Of a stretch of 64,000 nucleotides of DNA, positions 46,030-58,084 are shown one piece after another. The position numbers and the translations under genes were made by a program. The notes below the pieces were generated by a model that saw only the letters and a program-made list of their open reading frames with translations, did no database searches and had not been told where the DNA came from. This DNA is from Medicago truncatula (taxonomy: Eukaryota; Streptophyta; Magnoliopsida; Fabales; Fabaceae): positions 23,826,654 through 23,890,653 of the forward strand of contig NC_053046.1 of the NCBI RefSeq assembly GCF_003473485.1, written 5' to 3'. Within the stretch, counting starts at the first letter, position 1. Each line of letters opens with the position of its first letter.

Positions 46030-46873
46030 CAAAAGGGGGGCCCAAGATATGGCAAGTATATTCTAGAAGGGGTAAGAAGGTTAATAGTGGCTAGCAGTCA
46101 GTGACGTGGCAGAGAGTGAGGAGAGCATCCAATCATTTTCCACTTTATAAGGAGTAGGCAGTTAGAAGAGAGAGGCATCCAGGATTATTGCTAGATCTGT
46201 CAGAAATAAATAGGGGGCTGTAGCTACCCTATAGGAGCCTTGCTCTGGTTCATTGAGTCCTATACTATTATGACTGATGCATTTGAAGGCGAGGTTTATT
46301 TTCGATTTTGTGTTGATATTAAGTTTTTCGAGTGTTGGTAAGTTACTAAATTTTATATTACCAAATGTATTATCATAACTGATGCATTTGAAGGTGAATG
46401 TGAAGTTTATGACCAATGGTAATATAAAATTAAGTCATAATAATTGTTGAAAGCAAATACATTAAGAAGTTATTAATGTTTACATTGTTGGGGCTGGTAC
46501 TATGATAGCTCAGTGTGCGGCTCTGTTGTGGTGTTGTGGCAGAGTGTTTTTTTGGGGTTTATCAGTGTAATGAGGTGTTGTAGCTCGTTTCTAGAATATT
46601 TTGGTTTTGGTTGTTCTACAAATTTGAGATGTTTCTATATTGGTTTTGGTCCAATTTGCTTTGTAGGGGTGTGCAATTTGTAATAACATAAATCGGCAAA
46701 TTGCATAAGCTTATATATTCGACGTGAATTAAAATGTTGTTTTTCTTTTAGGCGAAATCTATACTATTATAATTTGTGGACGATTTTTTAAAAAAAATTA
46801 TCCACGTGACATTCTTACAATGACTCTCCTATCAGCGTTTTGATAATTTGAAATTTGAAATCTAAATAGTTTT

Positions 46874-48135
46874 TCATAAAAAATTATCCTCATATGTCAG
46901 TGATGAAAAATTAGATACCTTAGGGTTGCACCTTAAGTATTTCAGTCTCTTCCGCAAAGATTCAACATCTTTTGGAAGCAACTGGGGAAAGTTTTCTGTG
47001 ATGATGCGGTTAACCTCAGTTTCAGCTTTGTTCCAGAACTCTAAACTGTGGCTGTTTAGATGGGGGCCTGATCTCATTGCTCTGAGATGGGCAGCTATGA
47101 ACACCTCCAGCATCTTCTCGTCGAGTAGTGGTGGCCAGTTTGAATCACTTGCCTACAATGGAGTAAAATATTTAGGGCTTAATTACTCTTTTGGTCCCTT
47201 AATTTATTTTTTGGTTTTATTTTGGTCCCTTAACTATTAAAAGTTTCGTTTCGGTCCCTTAACTTATTTTTGGGTTTTCTTTTGGTCCGTTAACTATTAA
47301 AAGTTTCGTTTTGGTCCCTTCACTTATTTTTTGATTTCGTTTTGGTCCCTTAACTTATTTTTTGGTTTTGTTTTGGTCCCTTAACTCTAATACATTCATC
47401 CTAACATAAAGACCAAAGTGGTTGACGGTAGGCATGGCAATGGGGCGGGGTGGGGACGGGTTTTACATTCCCCGTCCCCATACCCGATTCTCATATACTT
47501 ACCCGTTACCCTACCCATACCCAACGGGGATGAGAAATTGAACCCCATCCCCGTCCCCGACGGGTTCGGGTATCCCTACTCCATCCCCGTCCCCGTATTG
47601 AATAATTTTTTTAATAAAAAATAGAAGTTTTTTGCAACCCCTAGAGAAATTTTGTAATAAATTATCCAACAATATGTTCACTTTAACATTTGTTAAACCG
47701 ATTGATTCAGTTTCTCCTTTAAATATCAATAGTAGTTTTTATAATACGACAATTATCAAACAAAATAACATGGCATATCAAGATAAAATAGTTTTTTTTT
47801 GGATTTGGGACGGGTTTGGGTATGGGTTTGGGGTGGGTACCTATATACCCATTACCCGTCCCATACCCATGTTTTTAAATCGGGGAAAACCCAAACCCAT
47901 ACCCAAACCCAGTCAAAACAGGGAAAACCCGTCAAATTGGGTTTGGTCTGGGTGGGTAACCACGGGTATGGGTTTTGTTGCCATGTCTAGTTGACGGAGG
48001 AAGAGTTAAGGGACCAAAACGAAACCAAAAAGTAAGTTAAGGGACCAAATGAGTAATTAAGCCAATATTTAGAGTAGAGATGAAGAACAACAAGACTTCA
48101 CTAATTAACAATTAATCACCTACCTTTGCAGCCAT
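46874..48135 (-). CDS. Partial two-exon gene, possible Myb/SANT-like (copy 3)
   Basis: Exon A 48135-48124 and exon B from 47152 down to 46874, arranged as in copy 2 with both MITEs in the intron. Confidence 0.5.
47176..48063. mobile_element. MULE-type MITE (copy 3)
   Basis: 9-bp duplication AATATTTAG at 47167-47175 and 48064-48072, same ends as the other copies. Confidence 0.9.
47429..47989. mobile_element. hAT-type MITE (copy 3)
   Basis: 561 bp with GTTGACGG at 47421-47428 and 47990-47997; the retrotransposon target is empty here too. Confidence 0.92.
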
Positions 48136-49735
48136 TGAATTAACCTCGTCCAGTATCTTCGGGTGTAAAAAAACAAAAATTAATATTTGAACGGAACAGA
48201 TGAAGAACAAGATGAAGGAACAGATTTAGATTTTTAGAACAAGATGAAGGTACCTTTTTCAGATTTTTAGAACAAGATGAAGGAACACATTCAGATATTT
48301 GAACCGCTGATGAAAAAGGAGAGAGCGAAAATGCTTTTCTCTTCATGGAACAAATTAGGTTGGGAATTAACTGAAGGAACAGATTATAGGTGGAGGAAGA
48401 GATTGATGGGATTTACAGAATTGAATGAAAATGTTTTTCTTCCATGCTTTAATTAATGTCTTCCCGAGGTTTGACTGTTTGACAAAAATATTTCGCCAGG
48501 TTTGACACAGTTGAGGAAGCCGGTCACTGTTGTTTGGTAGGCATAGATCTTATTTCTCCACTTTGGAGCAGAATATTTCGCCAGGTTTGACACAGTCGAG
48601 GAGATCTATTTATTTTAAATACTACTACTAATTTCATTCGTAAAAAAAAATCAGTAACAATTTGAATTAATATTAATGAATTAATGAAAACAATTCAATG
48701 CATATGCTTTCCAAATTCAGGGATATTTTGGTATTTTCATAACTAATCTACACTTCTTTCTCTTCTATTTCTCTACTCTTTCTCTTGTAACAAACAATGC
48801 TCCAAATCTACTCTATTTCTCACATCTTTCTCTCTTCTTATATTCTCTCTCACATATTTCTCTCTTCACAATCTCTCTTTGCATCCAAACAGGGGCACCC
48901 ACCACCCAGCTAGCCTGGGCACGTGCCCGGGCTCAACCGATACTCAAGACGGATCTCTTTGGGGGATCTATAGGAGCCATATCATTCCTCAAGGATGCTA
49001 TATATATTATATTGGGCATAAATAATCAAAAGTTTACTCGGTTGCAGTGGAATGACGAGTGTGCTTTCACTGTAGGGACTTGAACCGGCTCCCCCACACT
49101 AAAATCAAAACAAGCTAACCATTTTATCTACTTACCACTTCTTGGTACACATTGAAACGGTTTTGTATATATTATATACAATTTTGGCACCCCTAACAAA
49201 TATAATCAGGATTCGCCACTGCGCATACTTTCTTTGTATCGCTACAAGAAATTTACAACAAATTTGAATTTTTGTGACGGCCAAAATTCGTCAATATAGG
49301 AAAAATTTATGTAGCTAAATTCGTCTGTCAGTGTCAAATGGCTGTCACGACATGTTTTCCACCTTTACCTACGGTTTTTTCCTTAGGTAAAACTTATCAT
49401 TATTTTATTTTGCCTTGAAGGTAACTTCTACTGGTAGAGAAGAAGTGAAAATAATGCGGATAGCCAAACAGACAATTTTGAAGGTAATTTCTACTGGTGG
49501 AAAAGAAGTGAAAAACGTTACCCCTTCAATTTTGAGTGATGTTTTACCCACGTAAGGATAACATGCCATTTTAATAATGTAAAGATGAACGGAATTTTTT
49601 TAAAAACCCCAAAATGATATAATCAACTATAATGTCTATAACATCTAATTGATCAACATTTCTCAAAACATAAGTAACTCTTGTACCTATGGTGTTCGGA
49701 AGCAAGAGGCTAAAATAAATAAATCAATACATGTA

Positions 49736-50743
49736 TCACCCCAACTGTCTGTAGCATAAATCAGGGCGAACCATGTGTACTTGAAAAAAGTTAATGCATG
49801 GTACCACCACATATCTTAGAATCAGCTGGTCCTCAATATCTCTAGGCACCTACAGCCTATCAAAACTGTATGGCATCCACTTTATATTCTCCATGATATC
49901 AATTTACAACTGTTCAACAGTTTTTCTCTTAATCGATGTATTGAATTGTTTGGCGATCACGTCTATCCACCCGAGAGATAAAGGGAAATCAGTTGGCAAG
50001 TTTGGAATCTTTTCCTGCGTTAGGCAAGGGAAACGCTCCAACGCGAATACGGTCAAAGCTAAGCTAAAACAACACATATTTAATTTTCCTCCATCTTTAA
50101 CTATATAAGCCAAATCATTCTTTATGTGGGCCAACATTGCTGTTCCCCAAGCATAGTTTTTTACCGTCTCACCCAAAAGAGGTAGATAGTATGGGTGACA
50201 GATCCTTGACCGGGAAGGGAACAAAACATTTGCGAAACAGTAAAATACAAAAGCTTTTGCCCTAATCCCTGCATCCGCAGTAGATCCAATACCAGGGCTT
50301 TCAAAGTGAGCTAACAATTTTTTTGGATCAACTCCACCTTTCAACCTTATTTTACTGTCACCTTTAAAGAAATCCTCCGCAACATTTCTTTCTAAACCTA
50401 AATTTGTTTCCACGACTTCGACACTATTATTGCGTACATTTCCCGACACCGCCATCCCATTGATGGGAAGTCCGGTGATGTAAAGGATGTCCTGCAGTCC
50501 AAAATCCAAATGAACCACATTCGCACCATTTTCAAATACAAAACACTTAGTTTCAACATTATAATTGTTCACGAGAGCATTTATAATATGCAAGGGTAAC
50601 GACAAATCCCCTGTTAGAGTCAGCAACTTTTCGCGAAGCTTCACCAAGAATCCAAAACCCATTTCTTCGACTTTTTGTTTAACACTATCATCTATTGTCC
50701 ATTTCTTGATATTATTTAAATGCAAGTCGGAAGATGTTATCAT
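49736..50743 (-). pseudogene. Plant-mobile-domain gene, nonsense-truncated (copy 3)
   Basis: Has the same TAA at codon 280 (49906-49904) and the same downstream changes as copy 2, evidence that copies 2 and 3 descend from one intermediate. Confidence 0.75.
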
Positions 50744-52079
50744 CTCTAGCTAACCAAGAAAAACAAAAGTTAAATACTAATAAACCTTATGCAACCACAC
50801 TTGGCACCAGTGGCGGAGCCAGGATTATATTGGAGCCTGGGCACAATTTTAATTACAATTTTTTTTTGGCTAGCATAAGTCAAATAAGAAAAATGCAGCA
50901 AAACAGAAAAAACCAGCAAAACATGAGTAGAATAAAAGGGATGAAATATAATATACCAATAGTGTACTACTAAATATAACCCAAAACCTAAGCACCAAAC
51001 CACAAAACAGGCAACAATAACTAAAGACTACGGTAACAAGAAAGTAAAACACCACAAAAGAGTTTGTCAGTTTGAAGTAGCTGGATAAATCACACCCCAA
51101 AACCTAAAAGCACTAGACCACAAAACAAGCAACAATAACTAAACACTACAGTAACAAGAAAGCAAGAGACCATAGGATGACACAAAGCTGAAACCACAAT
51201 CAAGTTATCAATTATTAACTAAACACTTAGTTATTTTTTAAAAAATAATTAAAAATTTGATTTTATATAACACTTAGTCATAAATAGAGTTTCAGCCAAC
51301 TTGAACACAATAAAAAATTTGATTTGTGAAAATTATTTTCTAAAACAATGAAAAATATTAATAAATTAAAAATTTGAAAATAAGTTCCCCCGCCGGAACG
51401 AGGGTCCCAAAAAAGGCGCCATGAACCCTCCTTCCCCTGGGAAAACAATAGACCCAGAAATTATTATTATTATTATTACTCATCTATGTAGTATCACAAC
51501 AGCTTAATCAAAAGAACTTAAAGCAATTATCATCATCACAACTTAATCAAAAGAAGTTAAAACAATTATCATCATCAAAAGAAGTAAAAACAATTATCAT
51601 CATCACAACAGCTTAATCAAAAATAGTTTGAATTTATTTATATAATCACTTAACTTAACAATCAAAAGAGCTTAATCAATTCAATCAATAATCAATTCAT
51701 GCTCTGTTAACTAACCTGAATGTGACTGAGACGAGAGAGAGAGATGTGGTGCCGGTGAGTGAGAGCTGCGTGCGAGAGAGCGAGAACGGTGTGGTTTGTT
51801 TGAGGAAAAGGGAAGAAGGAACCGTTTTTTTTGAGCAAAAGGAACCGTTGTGTGTCGTGTTATAATATTTTAAAATAAAACAACATTAAAAATAAATCAT
51901 AATCATTTTTAAAATATTTTTTGTCCCACTTTTGTGCTCAATTTCCACTGGTAGAAATCAGTCAAAATAGAAGATGTAAGTTTAGCACTGGATTTTAATT
52001 TGTGGCAATTTGGAAGCATAAAATAAACGAATTGGCAATTCATGCTATATATATTTGAAAGCGTAAACTAAACGAATTG

Positions 52080-52172
52080 GCATTGCACCCCAGTGGTTAA
52101 AACACTGGTTTAATGTGTAATTGAGGTCTGGGGTTCGAATTCCCCTCGCCCCAGGCCTTTTTTTTTATTTTT
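52080..52172 (+). mobile_element. tRNA-related SINE-like sequence (copy 3)
   Basis: Same as at 24604 with a shorter T-rich tail. Confidence 0.5.
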
Positions 52173-52257
52173 TTTTAACGTTATATATAATTGTTTGTTT
52201 CCATGCTTCCAAATGCATCTATGTTTTTTCTTTTAATTTTATTTTTTATTTTTCTCT

Positions 52258-52398
52258 TTTTTTTTTTTTTGGTCAAGTAGCCTAGTGGCTAGAGCTCACA
52301 CAATTTAATTGTGGAGAAGTGGAGTGTCCGGGGTTCGAACCCCGGCTCCTGCATATAATATGCAATATCCCTACCAACTGAGCTAAGCTCACGGGGAT
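52258..52398 (-). mobile_element. tRNA-derived SINE, minus strand (copy 3)
   Basis: Same SINE as at 24783; here the B box keeps the standard GGTTCGAACCCC and the start reads ATCCCCGTGAGC, closer to a tRNA consensus than copies 1 and 2. Confidence 0.8.
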
Positions 52399-52534
52399 TA
52401 TTTATTTTTCTCTCTTTACCTTCTCTTTTATTTTCCTTTTAATTTCTCATACTTTTTTTTATTTGTTTTATTTTATTTTACTTAAACTAGTAACATAGTT
52501 AACGCTTGTATACTTTGTATTTGAATGTAAATGA

Positions 52535-52535
<1 letters not shown>

Positions 52536-52578
<43 letters not shown>
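52536..52578. repeat. TAA/AAT microsatellite (copy 3)
   Basis: About 43 bases, the shortest of the three. Confidence 0.95.
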
Positions 52579-52579
<1 letters not shown>

Positions 52580-53163
52580 GAGTGAGGATCTGTTGACACC
52601 AAATGTTACACCTCTCAATAACGTTTTAAGCGATATAAATTTTATAAAATCCACCGTTGGATTGAAAGTCATGAAAAAAGTGACAAGTTGGCACTAATAA
52701 AATTAAATTTCATAATATTAGAACTTTTTTATGAGCAAATATGCTAAACAAGTTTTCACTCAGCTTTATTTCTATCGAATCAAGTGGTGTACTCCACATT
52801 TACATATGTTTATCAATAAAGTTGCCTTTTTCTTTGTGTTCCCAGAAATTCATCTAATTATAGAAACAATTTTGCTTAATATTAACCATCATGTTGATTG
52901 AAAAAAATATTTATAATACTTTCCATCATTTCCAATCCTGTAATGTTTAGAACAAAGAGAATTGGAATTTAGAAACAGCTTATCTTCATTTTAAGTGCTT
53001 ATTGTAGTCAAGTTTTCAGTTTCTTTTTCATTCAAAGGTGGCTGAAACAATTTTCTGCTACAGACACGTATTAATACATTCAGTACTTTGTTTCCCTTAC
53101 AATTATAATTCCAGTAGTCATTTCTCTATCATATTTCAAATTGTCATTAGTTACTTTTGGTTA

Positions 53164-53194
53164 AACGTAATATATAAGCTTTATATATTACGTT
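53164..53194. repeat. Hairpin with shortened tip (copy 3)
   Basis: AACGTAATATATAAG joined directly to CTTTATATATTACGTT; four bases of the tip present in copies 1 and 2 are gone. Confidence 0.85.
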
Positions 53195-54065
53195 ATAATT
53201 AATTATTCAAACTTCAATACTAATTAAATATTTTATGTTACTAATTACTTATTTTTAAGAACGATGCAAAATCCAAATTAATATCAATTAATTATTTTCT
53301 GTTATTAATCAATTATTTTTATCACCGTTGCAAATGTTAATTAAATATTTTTTGTTAGTCAATTAGTTACAAAAATAATAACTTTACAATATTAATTAAC
53401 TGTTACTAATTAAATATTTTTATCAATTATTTATTAATCAATTAGTTCCTCTTTACATGAAATTGTCCATTTCCCTTCTCATCCATGGCTTCATCTTCTA
53501 ATGCCCCCATCGTAATTCCTTGATTTATTTTGATTTGTTTTATGTAAAAATGTTGTATCACGATTGTTGCCTTTTTTTTAAAAACGGCGCGTAAGCGAAA
53601 ATGATAGCGACAAAAATAATAATTTTTCGTCTGATATTCTAAGCATTGTACCAAAAAATTTTGTTTTTTTTTTTGCATAAATCTTCTCTATTTTCTTTGT
53701 CCTGTGTTTTTTTAATTGTTATTCTTCTCTATTTCTTGGGTTCAATGAAAAGCTTCGCTCCGCTTTGTATAAACCCGTATGCGTGAATGACATTTCTTTA
53801 ACCAATGATTTTAGTTCATCCCCATTTTAATTTAGAATATTTGTTTCTCAATTAATTTATCTTTAGAAAATTAGAATATCTATTTAATTAATTAACATCT
53901 CTTTTCGCAACTCTATAAATAGATTTATCATTTTGTCTTTATGCTCGATCTTGTATTTTATTATTATACTTATGCTATTTGATTTTTCATTGGATGTGTA
54001 TTTACTATAACCTAATAGACAAGGAGAAACACAATTGCTTATGAGTTATGACTTTTATTATAGAT

Positions 54066-54635
54066 ATGATGCATTTGAACAAGACTCAACTGCAAATCTA
54101 TGCTCAAAAGAGAAACTTAAAGCTTCCAGAGTATTCTTTTGAGTGGGCTGGTTCACTTCACGCTATACGTTTCAAGAGCAAAGTTACAATTGATGGACAA
54201 ACCTTTGAGAGTCCTAAGTTTTATTCGACATTGAAGGAAGCTGAACATGCAGCAGCTGAAAATGCTTTGACATCAATATCACCAAGTGGAACTAAAGAGG
54301 CTAGTCTTAATCATTTATGGCTAATTCGATAACTTTTTTATTCCATAACTTAATTCTTTTGCTTGGTCCTTTTTACATATATATGGTTGTCTATATTTCA
54401 GGATGAAATTGTGGTATACAAGAATCTTTTGCAAGAATTAGCTCAAAAGGAAGGATTGAAGTTGCCTGTATATAGTACCAATAAATCCGGCGAGGCTCAC
54501 AAGCCTATATTTAGTTCACAAGTGGAGATAAAAGGGGAAATATTTACTGGTCAAGAAGCTAAATCCAAGAAGCATGCTGAGATGAGTGCAGCCAAAGTTG
54601 CTTATACATTTTTAGACCCAAAAAAAAGAGTGTAA
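54066..54635 (+). CDS. Small DRB-like double-stranded RNA-binding protein (copy 3)
   Basis: Exon 1 54066-54299 and exon 2 54402-54635, the same two-dsRBD product. All three copies keep both domains, the GC donor and the TATA box, so any effect of the triplication would be on dosage. Confidence 0.75.
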
Positions 54636-54714
54636 TTTTGCCAATCCGTAAAGTTTATTTGCATTGTTTTTATTCCCAATCATATTTATTTTGATTTTGA
54701 CACTTATTTAGGAC

Positions 54715-54960
54715 ATTTTTTTTTTAAGAAGCTAAAATGGATTATATTACAAAAAGTCTGGAGATTTCAGCATAAGGAGTGCCAAAACCCCAGCTGAAAG
54801 AGTCAAAATACAAGAAATAACAAAGAGTTGGAGCTTAAACAAGCTCAAAAAAATAAGAATGCTGCCCTGTTACAAAAATATTCCCAAGCAAGGTTAAGGA
54901 TTCAACCACCATGAATGGTAGGAGAAAACAAAACTAGGACGAGATGTAGCGAATTAAAAC
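54715..54960 (-). mobile_element. LINE-like 3' tail, untruncated side
   Basis: Continues beyond the triplication breakpoint at 54856 into sequence reading GAATGCTGCCCTG on plus. The right breakpoint of the duplicated segment therefore lies inside this repeat. Its upstream limit is not clear. Confidence 0.35.
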
Positions 54961-55601
54961 TAAATTAACTAACTAAATTAACTTTTAATATATGAAATAA
55001 TTTGGAGTAACAATGAATCCAATCAATGCTCCTTAATTGAAGAACACCCTTGACACCCTCTGGTGAGACACCCTGTGGTGAGTAGCAACTGATGGGCATC
55101 TTTGCTGGCGTTGGCACAACACAAAAAATTCTATGAAATAAACTTGCTCAAGTTCAAATCAAATCCCTAAAATTAACCCTAAAGCACAACAGCACATCAG
55201 CAACACCAAACAACAAATCACAACAGTAACACACCACAATCACCTGAGTTCCGTGTCGCGGAGGCAGATGCAGCATCAATAAAATAGGAAGCAATAAAAT
55301 AGGAATTCAATCCTTAATGTCAGCATCAATAAAAGTCTTACAAATGGAAAACCAAAATATTAGTAAGACGACTCCCAACTTCACATTTTATCAAACACGT
55401 ATTAGGAAGCAAAATCTAATGAGTTTTTTAATGCCTACTAGGTGTGACAAACATATTTGAACATTGTATCTTTCTATGAGTTGTTCTCCATAAGCTATGT
55501 ACAGGCTGACACAAAGTTCTTAAAGAATATTGCATGCTTTGTAGCTTGCAAACAAATTCATAAGATTGGAGGTTTGAGAGATAATCTTGTTCCTTCTGTT
55601 A
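54961..55601. other. Unique spacer, nothing recognised
   Basis: AT-rich sequence between the LINE-like tail and the plastid insert. CAGCATCAATAAAA appears twice near 55271 and 55322. No gene, RNA or transposon end could be supported. Confidence 0.5.
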
Positions 55602-55651
55602 TTTAGCACGAGATTTTGAGTCTCGCGTGTCTACCATTTCACCACCAAGGC
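55602..55651 (-). pseudogene. trnL-CAA: trnL-CAA, 5' part only
   Basis: About 50 bases from the tRNA 5' end (GCCTTGGTGGTGAAATGG) through the D arm and the anticodon arm, with CAA anticodon in the loop ACTCAAAAT. It stops after GTGCTAAA; the variable loop, T arm and acceptor 3' strand are missing, so no tRNA can be made. Confidence 0.85.
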
Positions 55652-56085
55652 ATCTTCAAAGTGAATTATATTCTAGGAATATGATATCTATCTAGTCTTA
55701 TGTATGGAATATATGACAAAGGTGGAGTTTTAGAGTATTTTTATTGATCGTCATGTCATATAGGCCCGACTCGGACATCCCATTGATTCAATTTGAATTA
55801 TCCGAAAGATAGATCCGTTAAATATTTATTCTATCAATAAATCAATAAAATTTCTCGATTCAATAGACGCTAAACCAAAAGGGTTGATATGGGGTCCCAG
55901 AGAGATATGTAAAAAACATACTCCTAATCCTAAATGGAATGAACTTATAATCATGGAATCGATTTGATCATCAGATTATAAGTTCATAACCTTAGCCCAT
56001 TCCCCTTTTGGGTGGAACATATCTACTAAATTCTTTAATTCCAGTTAGTAAGATAAGAATTCAACTAAGAAATGGATTTTATAAG

Positions 56086-56355
56086 CTAAAAAAGGGTATC
56101 CTGAGCAATTTCCATAATGGGGTTCATTGATATTCATGGTATAGTAGATGCTATCACACATATAATCATACTCAATTCGATGGAATTGTTTGATCTTACA
56201 GGAGACCTTCTATAATTTCGCACGTGAGGAGTTATTTCTTGGTTTGGTCCAGTCATTAATAACTTAATTATTTTTAGATAATAGTAGATAGAAACAACGC
56301 TTGTAATAAGTTCTATTGAAACCAAGAAATATAGGCCTGCTTGCCATCCACACCA
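56086..56355 (-). pseudogene. ndhB: ndhB 3' exon fragment with premature stop
   Basis: Encodes the C-terminal region of plastid NAD(P)H dehydrogenase subunit 2: [14 protein letters not shown], then [33 protein letters not shown] and NSIELSMI, ending in IAQDTLF and the stop at 56088-56086. The codon after ASTIP is TGA (56136-56134), where functional copies have Gly, so the frame is broken 20-odd codons early. Sequence to the right of about 56355 no longer matches ndhB as I know it. Confidence 0.88.
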
Positions 56356-56688
56356 GTCAAATCAAGAGAATGATTCGGAGTTCTTGCAGGATGGAACCAT
56401 GTGTAACGCCCACTTTCGTTTAATCGTTTATTTAATCGAGTTTAGGCGATCATATTATAATTATATAATATATGCATGATTTTGATATGTTTTGATGATT
56501 TACGATGATTTGATTGATGACGTGATAAGTTACGAGTTTTGGAAGATTTGATAAGATTAAGGGATTTATTTTATTGTTAAATAGAATAAAGATTTGAAAA
56601 TAATATAAAATATTTAGTTGAGGGCTGTTTTGATATTTTAGATAGTTTTGGGGGAGAAAGTGAGATAAGATAAGTAATTAAGAGGAGA

Positions 56689-56696
56689 TATAAAAA
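56689..56696 (+). promoter_or_regulatory. LTR TATA box
   Basis: TATAAAAA about 290 bases into the LTR and ~120 bases before the candidate splice donor. The solo LTR has the matching TATATAAAGG on the minus strand at about 59967-59976. Confidence 0.55.
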
Positions 56697-57075
56697 GGTT
56701 AGACCTAGTTTTAGAAAAACATTTGTTGTACGTACGTTTTGGAGAAAAGGGAGAAAAAGCCAAGAGAAGAGGGAATCACTAGGAGTGCTGCGATTTTCTT
56801 CAAACAAGGTAAGGGTGAGACTAATAATTCTATAACGTTAATTGCTGTAATTCTGATGATTAATTGACAAGGTTAGGATTGATTTAGAGAAGTTTTGGAA
56901 TTAGGTCAAAACACTAAAAATTGATGATCAAACGGTAAAACTTGATTAGATTGATGTAGGAACCGTCCTATAACCTTAGAACATGTTTAGGATGGATTAT
57001 GGAATCAAAATTAGGCTTTAAACCATGTTAGTTGGTGAATTTTCGAGAAAACCCGTGTTCTGCCCGAGCCTATGT

Positions 57076-57450
57076 TCATCGCTCGCCTAGGCGAGGGATG
57101 ATCCTCGCCTCGCGAGTGATGAACTTCATCGCTCGCCACGCGAGCCTTTTTCCTTCGCCTCGCGAGTTGTTTGGTGCAACTCGCCATAGCGAGCAATTCC
57201 CTTTGCCTCGCGAGTAATGTGACGCAGCTCGCCATAGCGAGCGACCTTACTCGCCATAGCGAGCGAAGGCAGAGTGTATGTTAGATTTCGTGATTCGACC
57301 TTTTTAGTTGGACCTTGAGTGCCTTTGAGTGCCTGAACATACCTAGTATTGATTAGGAATGAATGTAGGATCAGAGGGAACCCAGAACAACACTAGTTTG
57401 GGAGTTGAGTGGTACTCGCCGTGGCGAGTAAGAACTCTCGCCTCGCGAGC
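57076..57450. repeat. CTCGC-N-GCGAG palindrome array in LTR
   Basis: Repeated GCTCGCCATAGCGAGC, CTCGCCTCGCGAG and similar palindromes, in groups at about 57076-57260 and 57415-57450, with the same arms as in the gag-only element despite little similarity between the motifs' spacers. Confidence 0.85.
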
Positions 57451-58084
57451 ACAACCAGGATGAAGTTGCTTGAGTGTTTGTGCGATCTGTGTCGCACGTG
57501 TTGATCAAGAGTGAACCCCTAACTGGTAATGAGACCTGGTGATGTCGTTAAATGCAGTCTGTAGAGTTTGTTTAAGATATGTTGATATTAATTGAACATG
57601 AACTAATGTATTGTATATTCATGCAAGATATGAAGGTTTGATTATGATGCAATTTATGTGCTATTGATATAATGATATCATCTTGTTATGTGACTTGTTT
57701 ATGCTGCTTCCGTTATTTAACTAAGTGCATAAGTATATGATGAAGTTTAGCTCCAAATTATTGGATGCATGTTGATATGTTGATTACGATGTTTTGTTCA
57801 TAAGTGTCCATGCATAGCATCTCATTGAGCTTAGTCCTCACCACGATTATTAGGAGCTTTGTCCTCCGCACGTTTTATAGGAGCTTTGTCCTCCGCACGA
57901 TTAAAGTATATTAATACTTATGATGACGATTGGTACCACATGCATATAAGGAGTCTAAGAGCATTGTCACATTGTCATGATTAAGATGCCTTGTTGATAA
58001 TGATTGAATATGTGATTACGTGATAAGTGTTTATCGATTATGTTATGTTGTTCATGATAATTGGATATATGATTACGTGATAAC

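Larger units (their letters stand above)
41141..54856 (+). repeat. Segmental repeat copy 3 (13.72 kb)
   Basis: Third copy. Its right end continues naturally (AAATAA then GAATGC) into unique DNA, which identifies the original right breakpoint; only A before and G after the join could be microhomology with the left breakpoint. It shares with copy 2 most differences from copy 1, plus private changes such as the shortened AAT tract and hairpin tip. Confidence 0.95.
55602..56401 (-). other. Nuclear plastid DNA insert (NUPT): trnL-CAA to ndhB
   Basis: The block runs from part of trnL-CAA through the spacer to the 3' end of ndhB, both on the minus strand. This is the order and orientation known for the chloroplast inverted repeat (ndhB followed by trnL-CAA). 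The left end breaks inside the tRNA and the right end is cut by the retrotransposon at 56402. Nuclear location is inferred from the flanking LTR elements and from the mutations in ndhB. Confidence 0.85.

Noticed and set aside
56086-56355. Working plastid ndhB
   Set aside because: Only the 3' end is present, with a premature TGA, beside a truncated tRNA and nuclear retrotransposons.
57011-57235. Frames of 61-82 codons across the palindrome arrays of the Gypsy LTRs
   Set aside because: They read through short inverted repeats on both strands and lack conservation of protein sequence.
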